Of a stretch of 64,000 bases of DNA, positions 9,712-19,867 are shown one piece after another. How positions within the stretch are numbered: position 1 is the first letter of the stretch; every line of letters begins with the position of its first letter. Origin of the DNA: Saccharomyces paradoxus (Eukaryota > Ascomycota > Saccharomycetes > Saccharomycetales > Saccharomycetaceae); contig NC_047502.1 in the NCBI RefSeq assembly GCF_002079055.1, forward strand, positions 1 to 64,000. Direction: 5' to 3'. A model generated the notes under the pieces. It worked only from the letters and a program-made list of their open reading frames with translations, did not search any database and was not told where the DNA came from. A program made the translations under genes and the position numbers.

Positions 9712-10842
9712 ATGTCAAAGGGAAAGATTTTGCTAGTTCTTTACGAAGGCGGTAGGCATGCTGAAGAGCAAGAAAAATTATTGGGATGTATTGAAAATGA
9801 ACTTGGTATCAGAGAGTTCATTGAAGAACAGGGATATGAGCTGATTACTACCACTGACAAGGACCCTGAGCCAAATTCGACCGTGGACAGGGAATTGAAA
9901 GATGCAGAAATTGTCATTACTACGCCCTTTTTCCCAGCCTACATCTCGAGAAACAGGATTGCTGAGGCACCTAACCTGAAGCTTTGCATCACTGCTGGCG
10001 TCGGTTCTGACCATGTTGATTTAGAGGCTGCAAATGAAAGGAAGATTACGGTCACCGAAGTTACTGGCTCCAACGTCGTTTCTGTTGCGGAGCACGTTAT
10101 GGCCACAATTTTGGTTTTGATAAGAAACTATAATGGTGGCCACCAACAGGCAATTAATGGTGAATGGGATATCGCCGGTGTAGCTAAGAATGAGTATGAT
10201 CTCGAAGACAAGGTAATCTCAACTGTGGGTGCCGGTAGAATTGGATATAGGGTTTTGGAAAGATTGGTTGCATTTAATCCTAAGAAGCTACTGTACTACG
10301 ACTATCAGGAACTACCTGCCGAAGCAATCAATAGATTGAACGAGGCTAGTAAGCTTTTCAACGGCAAAGGTGACATTGTTCAGAGAGTAGAGAAATTAGA
10401 AGATATGGTTGCTCAGTCGGATGTTGTTACCATCAACTGTCCATTGCACAAGGATTCAAAAGGTTTATTCAATAAAGAGCTTATTTCCCACATGAAAGAC
10501 GGTGCATACTTGGTAAATACCGCTAGAGGTGCTATTTGTGTCGCTGAAGATGTTGCGGAGGCGGTCAAGTCTGGCAAATTGGCTGGCTACGGTGGTGATG
10601 TCTGGGATAAGCAACCAGCACCAAAGGACCATCCTTGGAGGACCATGGACAACAAAGACCAGGTGGGAAACGCAATGACTGTTCATATTAGTGGTACGTC
10701 TCTGGATGCCCAAAAGAGGTATGCTCAAGGAGTGAAGAACATCTTAAATAGTTACTTCTCCAAGAACTTTGATTACCGTCCACAGGATGTTATTGTGCAG
10801 AATGGTTTGTATGCCACCAGAGCTTATGGTCAGAAGAAATAA
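9712..10842 (+). CDS. FDH2: NAD+-dependent formate dehydrogenase, intact
   Basis: The 376-residue protein oxidises formate to CO2 with reduction of NAD+ in the cytosol, protecting cells from formate. It belongs to the D-2-hydroxyacid dehydrogenase superfamily. Visible features are the Rossmann motif GAGRIG (residues 173-178), the substrate Arg in TARGAI (Arg272), the FDH-specific HPWRTM segment, and the catalytic His in [11 protein letters not shown] (His325). Length equals S. cerevisiae Fdh1. By position it is FDH2: in S288C this locus is split by an in-frame stop into YPL275W and YPL276W, whereas here it is open from start to stop. FDH1 on chromosome XV is nearly identical, so the name rests on synteny with SAM3. 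Confidence 0.95.
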   Translation: MSKGKILLVLYEGGRHAEEQEKLLGCIENELGIREFIEEQGYELITTTDKDPEPNSTVDRELKDAEIVITTPFFPAYISRNRIAEAPNLKLCITAGVGSDHVDLEAANERKITVTEVTGSNVVSVAEHVMATILVLIRNYNGGHQQAINGEWDIAGVAKNEYDLEDKVISTVGAGRIGYRVLERLVAFNPKKLLYYDYQELPAEAINRLNEASKLFNGKGDIVQRVEKLEDMVAQSDVVTINCPLHKDSKGLFNKELISHMKDGAYLVNTARGAICVAEDVAEAVKSGKLAGYGGDVWDKQPAPKDHPWRTMDNKDQVGNAMTVHISGTSLDAQKRYAQGVKNILNSYFSKNFDYRPQDVIVQNGLYATRAYGQKK

Positions 10843-11069
10843 GAGTGATTACGAATACTGGTAAACGAACTCTTTTTCCTTTTTTTTTCTTGTTTTGGCA
10901 TATTTTCCAAAATCCTTCCATAGTCCATACTACATACCCTAGCCTAGCTTAATATTTTACAAGAAACTTCCTCCTTATAAAAAAAGTTAGAAAAGATTTT
11001 ATAAAAAGAAGATATAAGTTATTAAAACCGCTGGTGAGATATGTATGTATAAAAGTTACTGCCAAAATT
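10843..11069. other. FDH2 3' flank
   Basis: Short A/T-rich spacer with T-rich and TATAAAAA-like stretches suitable for 3'-end formation; no ORF. The detectable yapsin homology begins right after it. Confidence 0.5.
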
Positions 11070-12623
11070 TCGCATGAGTCAGGTTCGCAAGGTGCGTCTG
11101 ATATTTTTAAAAGAGATTACGTGTCCAATTCGACCTTGGTAAATGTGGTAGGACTGTATGTTGTCAAGATGAAAATCGGAACCCCCCGCTAAACTGTTTA
11201 TCTCTAGTTGGGCACTGGCTCCTCAGATACGTATGTTAATGAGACTGATAGCGCTAATTGTGAATCACTTGCCAATGAGAATGACATTTGGACTAGTGAT
11301 TATGAGCTCACAGCAACTGCTACTGAGATCCCTGCAGCTAATAAATTCAAAGCTTATAATACACCCTGCTCATACTGGGGAACCTTCAGCCCAAAGAGCT
11401 CTTTCACTTTTAAAAATATCGGGACTTTTTTTAGTGAAACATGCAGTGATGATACATATAAATCAAGAACTTATGGGACAGATGTTGTCTCTTTGGATAA
11501 TATTACTCTAAATAATTTTACTTTTGGGGTGACAAACCATACGATAGGCAATAGTGGTATTTTAGGCATATCGCTTCCCCTTAGAGAGTAGGCAGACGGC
11601 CTTCCATACGCCTTCTCTTCCAATACAACGCCCCATGCACATGACAACTTTCGAACGGCGTTAAAAAGCCAAAAAAATATCGAAAAGATAGCGTATTCCT
11701 TGTTCTTAAATGAATCTAATGCACACTTCGGAAGCATCTTGTTTGGTGCTGTTGACAGTAGAAAATATTCGGGGCAGCTTCACACACTACCTATGCTGGA
11801 GGCCTACATGACTTTCGATTCTACGGATATAGGGGTGCATGTTACCGCTCAAAGTATTGCAATTTTGGATGAAGAATCTTGCAACGAAACTGTTTCAGAA
11901 GTGCAATTTCCGGTGGAATTTGATTCCGCTCCAACCTATCCAAGTTTACCTAGAGAAATTGCAGATGCGATCGGCAAGAATTTCAATGGAAAGTATAGCT
12001 CTAATTACCAGGACTACACTTTGATTGCTCAAAAGTAAACGACACCTCACTGTCCATTGACTTTGGAGGGTTTAATATGTCTGAAAACATACCCAATTTT
12101 GTGGCAGCAGCTAAAGATCACTGTATCTTGAATATTGAAGCCACAGACTCCGCGTTTGTATTGGGAGATGCTTTTGTTGCTTCCGCGCACACGTTGTTTA
12201 CGTTGTTTACGATTTGGAAAATCACGAAGTTTCTACCGTTCAGGCTAGCTTTGACAATCAAGAAGAAAATATAGAGGTTGTCTCTGATAGTGTCCCGGGT
12301 GCCATTCCAGCTCCTGATATTCTAGCACATGGGGATATGCACCTTGTAGTCCAGTTGGAAAAGGAGATTTCTTGGACATAACCATGACCACAGATTTTAC
12401 AAATTCTCCGGTGCTTAAAACATTCTTCTACAGCCCTAGTACGAGTGGCAGTGTTAATTATTCTTTGAATAGCTCAAGTTCTAGTGAAACGACCACCAAA
12501 AAGAAAATTCGGGGTACAGATGTCGTCGACGATCTTCTCTTTTCGCTATTATCTTCGCTATTTTATCTTCTTTCGCAAGGTTTTTGTAACCAAAAGAAAT
12601 ACAGGCCAATATTTACAACTTAA
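11070..12623 (+). pseudogene. Yapsin-type aspartyl protease pseudogene (YPS relic)
   Basis: Conceptual translation follows a yapsin (GPI-anchored aspartyl protease) from near the end of the propeptide onward. A Lys-Arg processing site (SDIFKRDYV, about 11097) precedes GTP-type N-lobe sequence. Stops interrupt it at 11194-11196 (TAA) and 11205-11207 (TAG), both one C-to-T change from a Gln codon. The first catalytic motif reads GTGSSDTYV (from 11211) instead of DTGSSD. Another in-frame TAG is at 11589-11591. Near 12033 the frame shifts: homology jumps from the frame ending with the TAA at 12036 to the frame carrying SIDFGGFNMSENIPNF and VLGDAF. A later shift near a repeated ACGTTGTTT (about 12190-12210) moves it to [16 protein letters not shown], a typical yapsin C-terminal block. 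A Ser-rich tail and hydrophobic end (to about 12600) match a GPI-signal region. No signal peptide was found. Confidence 0.85.
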
Positions 12624-14612
12624 AGACATCCTTTGTAAGTCTATGTTTTTACATGTAGGATAGTTGTATTATTCATGTGACGTGCAATACCTTTCACGTC
12701 ATTATTTCAATGACTGATCCCTTGTCTAGGAAAGTTCACGGAGACGTTCAATTGGTATAACAAGGTAAACACTAGGATTACTGCTTCTTCCAGACACAGT
12801 AATTACTGGCGTTCAGTTTAGAATGTCGGGGACAGCCAAAAATAAGACCGCTTTTTGGAGCTTTTAACATCATTGCTAGCAAAATTATCAAACTATCATT
12901 TCTCTTTTTCAATGGGGTGAAATCAAGATTTGTAGTTGAGATATCGGAACCAGCTTAACAATTGAGTGCTAGATATCGGTCTTAAGAAACATCTCTAGTA
13001 GAAAGAGAATTCATGTAACGTAGAAGGTAACGTTCTAACGTAAATCGCTCTTATGGGACACTATAGCAATAAAACCATTCTTAGAGTTCAAAAACGGTAG
13101 AATTCAATGGTAAGGGAAGTTTTGATCTGAACTTTGTTCCATAAAAAATCGTTCCTCCTAACGTGCTGGTATTTCTCAAATTCTATTCTTTAACATTTAC
13201 GTCACCTAGGGTAGAGCGGAAATTCGAATTCTTTTTGTCGTGCATCCTGGTCTCCGCACACTTAACCCTTACGCTACTTCCTTGGGTGCCTTGGATTGAG
13301 TGCGTTGTTTCTAGTACCTCTTTGTGTAAAGTTTACCCTGTGGTTGGAGGAGATTTCTTGATTAACTCTGTTTCTTGCGTACCAACTCCGATTTAAAAAG
13401 AGAATGAACAAAAAGGTTGCGACAGGAGTAGAGTTACATCTCCGCTATATCGTTGAGTTTGGAGGAGGCAAGGCTGCTTCTTTTTCAATGGTGTTTTTTT
13501 GAGAAAATGTTATCCTTGTTATCGTCAAAGTTTTTCCTGGGCGGCCTAGCTGCATACGAACAATCTGGCAGCAATTGCTGAGAAAACAACCAAATTTAGG
13601 AATCAAGAACTTCCAAAAGAGGTATACGTGAGTACGTATTGGTTAGCGGCTGTTGTCTGTAGGAAAAACCCACAATAAAATTTTCAGCAGGCGGAGATAC
13701 GCTATAGTCGTTTTATTTTAGTAGAACGTCTCTGCAAACCTAGCAAAGTAAGTTCCAATGTTTACTATAATTATACAATATCAAAACGTAGTATAGTATC
13801 GTAACACTCACTTGCTAACATAATTGACCAGGTATGTTGACACTATGCCGTCTTCGTTAGGAAAAACTCAATCGATAACTTCAATGAAGCCCTTGGTGCC
13901 TTAGCTTGATATCATCATCTTTTACAAGTGTCGCTAAGAGAAGAGACTGGGGCAAAAAAGGGGATGATTTACATTTTAGTTCTTGATAACGATGTTATCG
14001 ACATCTACCGCGCAAGTTTAAAATATGAAATCTGGCGTATGATTTCTTGCAAATATCTTAAGCATTGCCACGAAAAACCCTCTATAGTTTTAGAGCGAAA
14101 GCATACACCGAAGGTACATTTCACTTTCTACATTCCGCTCCAGGCTTTGACATCTATTCCTCACTCAATTACAAAATCACTCAATCAACGCTGATTCTGG
14201 GCGATAGTCGCATCACACAAAGTAGTGTGGCGTCGACGCTTTACGGTAATGGCGATGTTAACAGATCACAAACCTCTCCTTTTGGTTCTCAGTGCTTTCG
14301 GCCCATGAACTGGGGATGACTAAAAAAACAACTGTGTACGGGATTTCTTAGCAATTGCTGTTGCATGGACTCATCGCCGTCGCACGGCAAGAGCGCACAC
14401 AATCATCAGCCTACAAAAACTATGACTTTTCACGAGCAACCGGTATAAATATTTTGAGCCATCGAGTGACATAGAAAGCAGAAAACGCTCATTTAATACT
14501 GATCTTAACTTCACTTTCGCATGATATGTCAAGAACTTTTGTGCAAAAAGTCAGAAAATCAATTGTCTTGAAAGCTAGCACTTAGAAAGTTTTTTTCTCG
14601 TGAAATATCAGG
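12624..14612. other. Two-kilobase intergenic region upstream of SAM3
   Basis: No convincing gene in 2 kb. Two overlapping ORFs in different frames (13928-14194 and 14065-14319, plus) may be a frameshifted relic, but I cannot name a parent gene. TATAAATA at 14443-14450 (CCGGTATAAATATTTTG), about 165 bases before the SAM3 ATG, is its likely TATA box. No perfect Cbf1 or Met31/32 site is obvious close to SAM3. Confidence 0.45.
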
Positions 14613-16376
14613 ATGGATGTACTTAAGAGGGAAAATGAATCGGACAAGTTTACGAAAATAGAGACTGAATCTACTACGATACCAACCGGGTCGGGCAGAC
14701 CTGACTCACTGGTTAGGAGAATGAAGGACTCCTTCAAGCAAAGCAACTTGCATGTCATATCAGAAGACCTTGAAAACAGTGAACAGACAGAGCAGGAAAA
14801 AATCCAATGGAAACTAGCTTCTCAACCTTATCAAAAAGTTTTGAGCCAAAGGCACTTGACCATGATTGCCATAGGTGGTACTTTGGGGACGGGGCTCTTC
14901 ATCGGTTTAGGTTACTCCTTGGCGTCTGGGCCTGCCGCTTTGTTGATTGGTTTTTTGTTGGTTGGTACTTCTATGTTCTGTGTTGTTCAGAGTGCTGCAG
15001 AGCTTTCCTGCCAGTTCCCGGTTTCTGGTTCATACGCCACACATGTCAGCAGGTTCATAGATGAATCGATCGGGTTTACTGTAGCTACAAACTATGCTCT
15101 AGCTTGGCTGATTTCATTTCCGAGCGAATTAATTGGTTGTTCACTTACAATTTCGTATTGGAACCAAACTGTTAATCCTGCCGTTTGGGTGGCTATTTTT
15201 TATGTTTTTATTATGGTATTGAACTTGTTTGGCGTGAGAGGCTTTGCAGAGACCGAATTTGCCTTGTCAATTATCAAGGTCATTGCTATATTTATCTTTA
15301 TTATTATTGGTATCGTCCTAATTGCCGGAGGAGGGCCCAACTCTACGGGATATATTGGAACTAAATACTGGCACGACCCAGGTGCGTTCGCGAAGCCCGT
15401 CTTCAAGAATTTGTGTAACACATTTGTTTCCGCCGCCTTTTCCTTCGGTGGCAGTGAATTAGTACTGTTAACAAGTACAGAATCTAAAAACATTTCAGCT
15501 ATATCACGTGCTGCCAAAGGTACGTTCTGGAGAATTGCGATTTTTTACATCACGACCGTTGTCATTATCGGATGTCTGGTGCCTTATAACGATAGTAGGC
15601 TGCTCAGCGGTTCGACTAGCGAAGATATCTCTGCGTCCCCCTTTGTTATTGCTTTGAGTAACACAGGATCAATGGGCCAAAAAGTTTCCAACTTCATGAA
15701 TGTTGTTATCCTTGTTGCAGTGGTATCCGTTTGCAATTCGTGCGTTTATGCTTCTTCGAGACTAATTCAAGCTCTAGGTGCATCAGGCCAACTTCCGTCA
15801 ATCTGTTCCTATATGGACAGAAAAGGAAGACCTTTGGTTGGTATTGGGATTAGTGGCGCATTTGGTCTTTTAGGTTTTCTTGTAGCCTCGAAAAAGGAGG
15901 ACGAGGTCTTTACTTGGCTTTTCGCTCTTTGTTCCATTTCATCATTTTTCACATGGTTTTGTATTTGCATGTCACAGGTTAGATTTAGAATGGCTTTGAA
16001 AGCGCAAGGAAGATCCAAGGACGAAATAGCTTACAAATCTATGCTGGGTATTTACGGAGGAATTTTAGGATGCATACTAAATGCTTTGCTAGTTGCAGGT
16101 GAAATATACGTGTCTGCCGCCCCGGTTGGCAGCCCTAGCTCCGCCGAAGCCTTCTTTGAGTACTGTTTAAGTATTCCAATTATGATTGTCGTTTATGTTG
16201 CGCACAGAATTTATCGAAGAGATTGGAAAAACTGGTATATCAAGAAAAGTGACATTGATCTTGACACCGGATGTTCCGTGGAGAATCTGGAGCTTTTCAA
16301 AGCGCAAAAAGAAGCGGAGAAACAACACATTGCTTCTAAACCGTTCTACTACAAGATTTATAGATTTTGGTGTTAG
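14613..16376 (+). CDS. SAM3: High-affinity S-adenosylmethionine permease
   Basis: The 587-residue protein is a fungal amino-acid permease (AAT/YAT family, 12 transmembrane segments) of the plasma membrane. Sam3 imports S-adenosylmethionine; its paralogue Mmp1 imports S-methylmethionine. The hydrophilic N-tail (1-80) is followed by the first helix with the family motif MIAIGGTLGTGLFIG (from residue 84), then the characteristic KVIAI, GGGP and YW-(H/R)-DPGAF segments (about 225-260). Substrate specificity is assigned by near identity to SAM3, its length, and adjacency to SAM4, as on S. cerevisiae XVI-L. Mmp1 is the main alternative, but the synteny decides for SAM3. The start is the first ATG of the frame. 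Confidence 0.95.
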   Translation: MDVLKRENESDKFTKIETESTTIPTGSGRPDSLVRRMKDSFKQSNLHVISEDLENSEQTEQEKIQWKLASQPYQKVLSQRHLTMIAIGGTLGTGLFIGLGYSLASGPAALLIGFLLVGTSMFCVVQSAAELSCQFPVSGSYATHVSRFIDESIGFTVATNYALAWLISFPSELIGCSLTISYWNQTVNPAVWVAIFYVFIMVLNLFGVRGFAETEFALSIIKVIAIFIFIIIGIVLIAGGGPNSTGYIGTKYWHDPGAFAKPVFKNLCNTFVSAAFSFGGSELVLLTSTESKNISAISRAAKGTFWRIAIFYITTVVIIGCLVPYNDSRLLSGSTSEDISASPFVIALSNTGSMGQKVSNFMNVVILVAVVSVCNSCVYASSRLIQALGASGQLPSICSYMDRKGRPLVGIGISGAFGLLGFLVASKKEDEVFTWLFALCSISSFFTWFCICMSQVRFRMALKAQGRSKDEIAYKSMLGIYGGILGCILNALLVAGEIYVSAAPVGSPSSAEAFFEYCLSIPIMIVVYVAHRIYRRDWKNWYIKKSDIDLDTGCSVENLELFKAQKEAEKQHIASKPFYYKIYRFWC

Positions 16377-16765
16377 TTGACTCTCTTGCATATGTAACTT
16401 TTAATAAAATTTGCGAATCGAATTCCTTGCTCTTTTCCAGGTAAACCATTATTGTCTGGCGCTCGCATTGTTAAGCAGGAGGCCGTGCGGCGACTTCGAG
16501 AGGTTTCACGCAGGGTTTTTTCTCCTACAGCACGGCATTCTGGAGTGAAAAAAAATGAAAAGTTCAGCTCGAAGTTTTTTTGTCCATCGGTTGTATTTAG
16601 TAAGTATTAGTCACCTCTGATAGCAGAAATTACTACCATCGAAGCTTATTCACGCTTGATTACACTTATATATTGAAGGCTTAGTTCAACCAAGCTGAAA
16701 AGAACCATTATTCAACATAATTGGAAATCAGTTTATCACTAAATTGCGTGAAAATTGCAGAAAAA
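16377..16765. other. SAM3-SAM4 intergenic region
   Basis: 390 bases containing the SAM3 3' end and the SAM4 promoter. TATATATTGAAGG (about 16665-16677) could be the SAM4 TATA element. A GC-rich patch (16468-16515) stands out but matches no site I can name. No perfect Cbf1 or Met31/32 site found. Confidence 0.4.
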
Positions 16766-17743
16766 ATGGCACGTCTTCCTCTGAAGCAGTTACTAGCAGA
16801 TAGCCCCAAAAAAGTTCTTGTTCTTGATGGTGGCCAAGGAACAGAATTGGAAAACAGAGGTATCAAAGTTGCCAACCCCGTGTGGTCAACTATTCCATTC
16901 ATTAGTGAGTCGTTTTGGTCTGATGAGTCATCAGCCAACAGAAAAATCGTCAAAGAAATGTTCAACGATTTCTTGAATGCTGGTGCGGAAATATTGATGA
17001 CTACAACATATCAAACGAGTTATAAATCAGTCTCTGAAAACACCCCGATTAAGACTTTATCAGAATACAATAACCTTTTGAATAGGATCGTCGATTTTTC
17101 TCGTAATTGCATTGGCGAAGACAAATACTTGATTGGCTGTATTGGCCCATGGGGTGCTCATATTTGTCGCGAGTTCACAGGTGACTATGGTGCTGAACCG
17201 GAAAATATTGACTTCTATCAATACTTTAAACCTCAGTTGGAAAACTTCAATAAAAATGATAAACTGGATTTGATTGGGTTTGAAACCATTCCTAACATTC
17301 ATGAGCTGAAGGCTATTCTGTCTTGGGATGAGAGTATCCTATCCAAACCCTTCTACATCGGGTTATCCGTGCATGAGAACGGTGTCTTGAGAGATGGCAC
17401 TACCATGGAAGAAGTTGCACAAGTTATTAAGGACTTGGGCGACAAAATAAATCCCAACTTTTCCCTCCTAGGTATCAACTGCGTCAGCTTCAACCAGTCT
17501 CCTGACATTCTTGAGTCCTTACATCAAGCCCTGCCAAAAATGGCCTTGCTTGCTTATCCAAATAGTGGGGAAGTTTATGACACTGAAAAGAAAATATGGT
17601 TGCCAAATAGCGATAAGCTAAACAGTTGGGATACGGTTGTCAAACGATACATTAGCAGCGGTGCCCGCATCATTGGTGGTTGCTGTAGAACAAGTCCAAA
17701 AGATATCCAAGAAATTTCCGCAGCCGTTAAGAAATATACCTGA
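16766..17743 (+). CDS. SAM4: S-adenosylmethionine:homocysteine S-methyltransferase
   Basis: The 325-residue enzyme transfers a methyl group from S-adenosylmethionine (and less well S-methylmethionine) to homocysteine, making methionine and helping to control the AdoMet/methionine ratio. It is a Hcy-binding-domain (pfam S-methyl_trans) zinc enzyme. The zinc ligands are visible as GINC (Cys near residue 239) and GGCC (Cys-Cys near 306-307) before RTSP; the N-terminal VLDGGQGTELENRG is the family signature. The frame is open 15 codons farther up but without an ATG at its beginning (TTG at 16721), so the ATG at 16766 is the start and gives the S. cerevisiae length. It lies directly downstream of SAM3, so the transporter and the enzyme that uses the imported compound are neighbours. 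Confidence 0.96.
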   Translation: MARLPLKQLLADSPKKVLVLDGGQGTELENRGIKVANPVWSTIPFISESFWSDESSANRKIVKEMFNDFLNAGAEILMTTTYQTSYKSVSENTPIKTLSEYNNLLNRIVDFSRNCIGEDKYLIGCIGPWGAHICREFTGDYGAEPENIDFYQYFKPQLENFNKNDKLDLIGFETIPNIHELKAILSWDESILSKPFYIGLSVHENGVLRDGTTMEEVAQVIKDLGDKINPNFSLLGINCVSFNQSPDILESLHQALPKMALLAYPNSGEVYDTEKKIWLPNSDKLNSWDTVVKRYISSGARIIGGCCRTSPKDIQEISAAVKKYT

Positions 17744-18313
17744 TTGCATTTGTAGAAGTTGGAAAGTTCTGAACATTATATATATGCTTGGAAGCAGCAC
17801 CTTGTACTAGATACGCTTTATAAACAACAGAAGATGTATTATTTATTGTCCTTACAATGCTTTTCAGCGGCGAAGATTCTTCCGTACTTTGCCGACAAAA
17901 GAGTAAACTTCATATCTTTTGTATGATCTGCAAAAACCAACTACTACTTCCTCGGACGTAAATTCAGAATACACAAGAGTAAAACAGATGAAAGGAGATA
18001 GCCACCCCGACCTCTCGAAATCGTTTTTTCTCTCTGCTGAATCCACATAAGGCAGATTGTTTCATAAGGCAGATTGTTTCGTAAGGATATGTCGGCTGGA
18101 TGCCGCGGCCTGTTGTATTTACCGTCACTTCTTTTTGCCCTACTAAACTGATACCGACGGCCTTGGCATGCCAGAATTTCGAAAACAGAGCATTGCTTGT
18201 TATGTTTTGCACCAGTAGGTTCTTTAGCGTATATGTTGATTAAATTTCGATAAGAATAAATAAAATGGAAAAAATATGTACTATACGAAAATAATATTGA
18301 ATGCGTTACCTGC
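17744..18313. other. Convergent intergenic region SAM4 / PBI1
   Basis: The 3' ends of SAM4 (plus) and PBI1 (minus) face each other over 570 bases. Overlapping ORFs of 60-129 codons on the minus strand (within 17864-18333) are unrecognised. A 17-base unit ATAAGGCAGATTGTTTC is tandemly duplicated (18047-18063 and 18064-18080). Confidence 0.5.
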
Positions 18314-19867
18314 CTATTCAATAAAGGATTCAAAGCACTCTACGAATGATTCTAAATTATACGAATCAGGATAGTGAATACAGATATTCAAGCCCATCTC
18401 TTCGCAGTACGTATATGAAAGAGACATTAATGTGGGGCGATTTATCGAGCTTGTAAATCCCGTACTCACAATATTGAAAGATTTATCATCGTTGTTCATC
18501 GATAGTGATATGTCAGAAACATCATTAATTTGAATCAATTTTGTTTTTGAGTTTTGGATATGGAAATCATCATCATTGTCATATTTCATTCTTCTTATAT
18601 CGTCGTCATTAAATCCATTCTTTTCCCAGCTTTTTAATTTCGCCATAATGAAGCCGCTAACATGTTTTGTAACTTTATTAAACTGGCACTCCATTAATCT
18701 TTCATTAAACTCATCATCATTATCCTCGTTATCATTACTGTTCGCCAAAAATTCGTTGACAGAAAGTTCGTCATCAATTAAAGAAAGTGGACATTCGACC
18801 CTCAACTCTTTAAAGAAGAGACCCAATGATTCGCCCAAGCCCAAGTGCTTTCTTAAATTGATAGGAATAGAAAATACTATTGTACCGGTAAAATCCTTAA
18901 CGAGAGGTTTTAAACATATCATTGCAATACCACAGATGAAACTTCTTAGACATATATGCTCTTGATTAACAATGGACTTCAAATAGTTAAATCTTTGGTT
19001 GTTCACTATCCCAAATACTGTTGTCCCGCATAATGAAGTGTGTGCATTCAAGATATCATTGTACTTCTTTAGTTGTGTTGCAGATGCTGATGTGGTAAGG
19101 GAAGTTTGGTTGGTCAAATAACCGAAAGGTCTCTTCAAAGTATTATAGTATATTGATTTGAAAAAAGATTGAGTTTGCTTGTGGAAGATTTGTGGTGTCA
19201 TAGCAGGCAGGTGTAATTTTGCACTATCGTATATCGATTTGGGAAATTTTAATTCTGAGAGATTGACGTCATTGATATCAAACAATACCCTATCTTCAGA
19301 GTGCTTTACTGTGCTGATTTCGTTTAGTTCTTTTAAAAATAATTTATGAAAGTTAGCCGCTGAAAAGATATCAAACAACACGTCGTGACCATGAAACACC
19401 AATAGCGCTTCATCAATCACATATAGTGTCCACAAAGGTTTATTTGATCCAGGAACAAACCTAGTCTTGTTAAAGGCATGACGTAAGAGATAAGGAGGTG
19501 GAACGCCCCAATGACAATTGACCTCTTTATCTTTTATGGTTTCAAACTCAATCAGATTAACAATATCGGAAGTTTTTAGTTGCTCCAATGGCTCGAATTC
19601 CCATTCTTCGTTTACAGTCGCAAATAATGCCGGTTGTGATTTAATTAATCTTTTCAAAGTTGTTGCTATTAAGGGCAGCGTCAGACGGGAGTCATCTTTG
19701 GAAGAATTTGTTCCGAGTGTAACTTCATCCGAATGCCAGTCGGCGTCATTTTCTCTATTTAAAGATTTCGAGTATGTGCTCGAGAAAATAGTTCCATTTC
19801 TTTGGTCATTCAAAGATTGAGTGAGAATTTTTTTTTCAAAGCTTGATAGTGGCCTAAATGCTGTCAT
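18314..19867 (-). CDS. PBI1: Pbi1/YPL272C homologue, function unknown
   Basis: The 517-residue protein matches S. cerevisiae YPL272C in length and position. Its biochemical role is not established; the S. cerevisiae gene is reported to be induced by ketoconazole. I see no signal peptide or membrane helices, but a very Asp/Asn-rich insert around residues 375-435. The layout (N-terminal ETY-like SSFEKKILTQ opening, a hydrophobic VFHGHDVLFD segment near residue 155, and a C-terminal EEMGLNICIHYPDS end) loosely resembles Atf1/Sli1-type acetyltransferases. The HxxxDG catalytic motif is degenerate, though, so an active acyltransferase is doubtful. A TATATATGG element (about 19952-19960) lies about 90 bases upstream of the start. 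The gene name is from memory. Confidence 0.85.
   Translation of the reverse strand: MTAFRPLSSFEKKILTQSLNDQRNGTIFSSTYSKSLNRENDADWHSDEVTLGTNSSKDDSRLTLPLIATTLKRLIKSQPALFATVNEEWEFEPLEQLKTSDIVNLIEFETIKDKEVNCHWGVPPPYLLRHAFNKTRFVPGSNKPLWTLYVIDEALLVFHGHDVLFDIFSAANFHKLFLKELNEISTVKHSEDRVLFDINDVNLSELKFPKSIYDSAKLHLPAMTPQIFHKQTQSFFKSIYYNTLKRPFGYLTNQTSLTTSASATQLKKYNDILNAHTSLCGTTVFGIVNNQRFNYLKSIVNQEHICLRSFICGIAMICLKPLVKDFTGTIVFSIPINLRKHLGLGESLGLFFKELRVECPLSLIDDELSVNEFLANSNDNEDNDDEFNERLMECQFNKVTKHVSGFIMAKLKSWEKNGFNDDDIRRMKYDNDDDFHIQNSKTKLIQINDVSDISLSMNNDDKSFNIVSTGFTSSINRPTLMSLSYTYCEEMGLNICIHYPDSYNLESFVECFESFIE

Noticed and set aside
17944-18333. 129-codon minus-strand ORF at the SAM4-PBI1 convergence
   Set aside because: Mostly in A/T-rich 3' flanking DNA with a tandem duplication, overlaps the PBI1 end, no recognisable domain.
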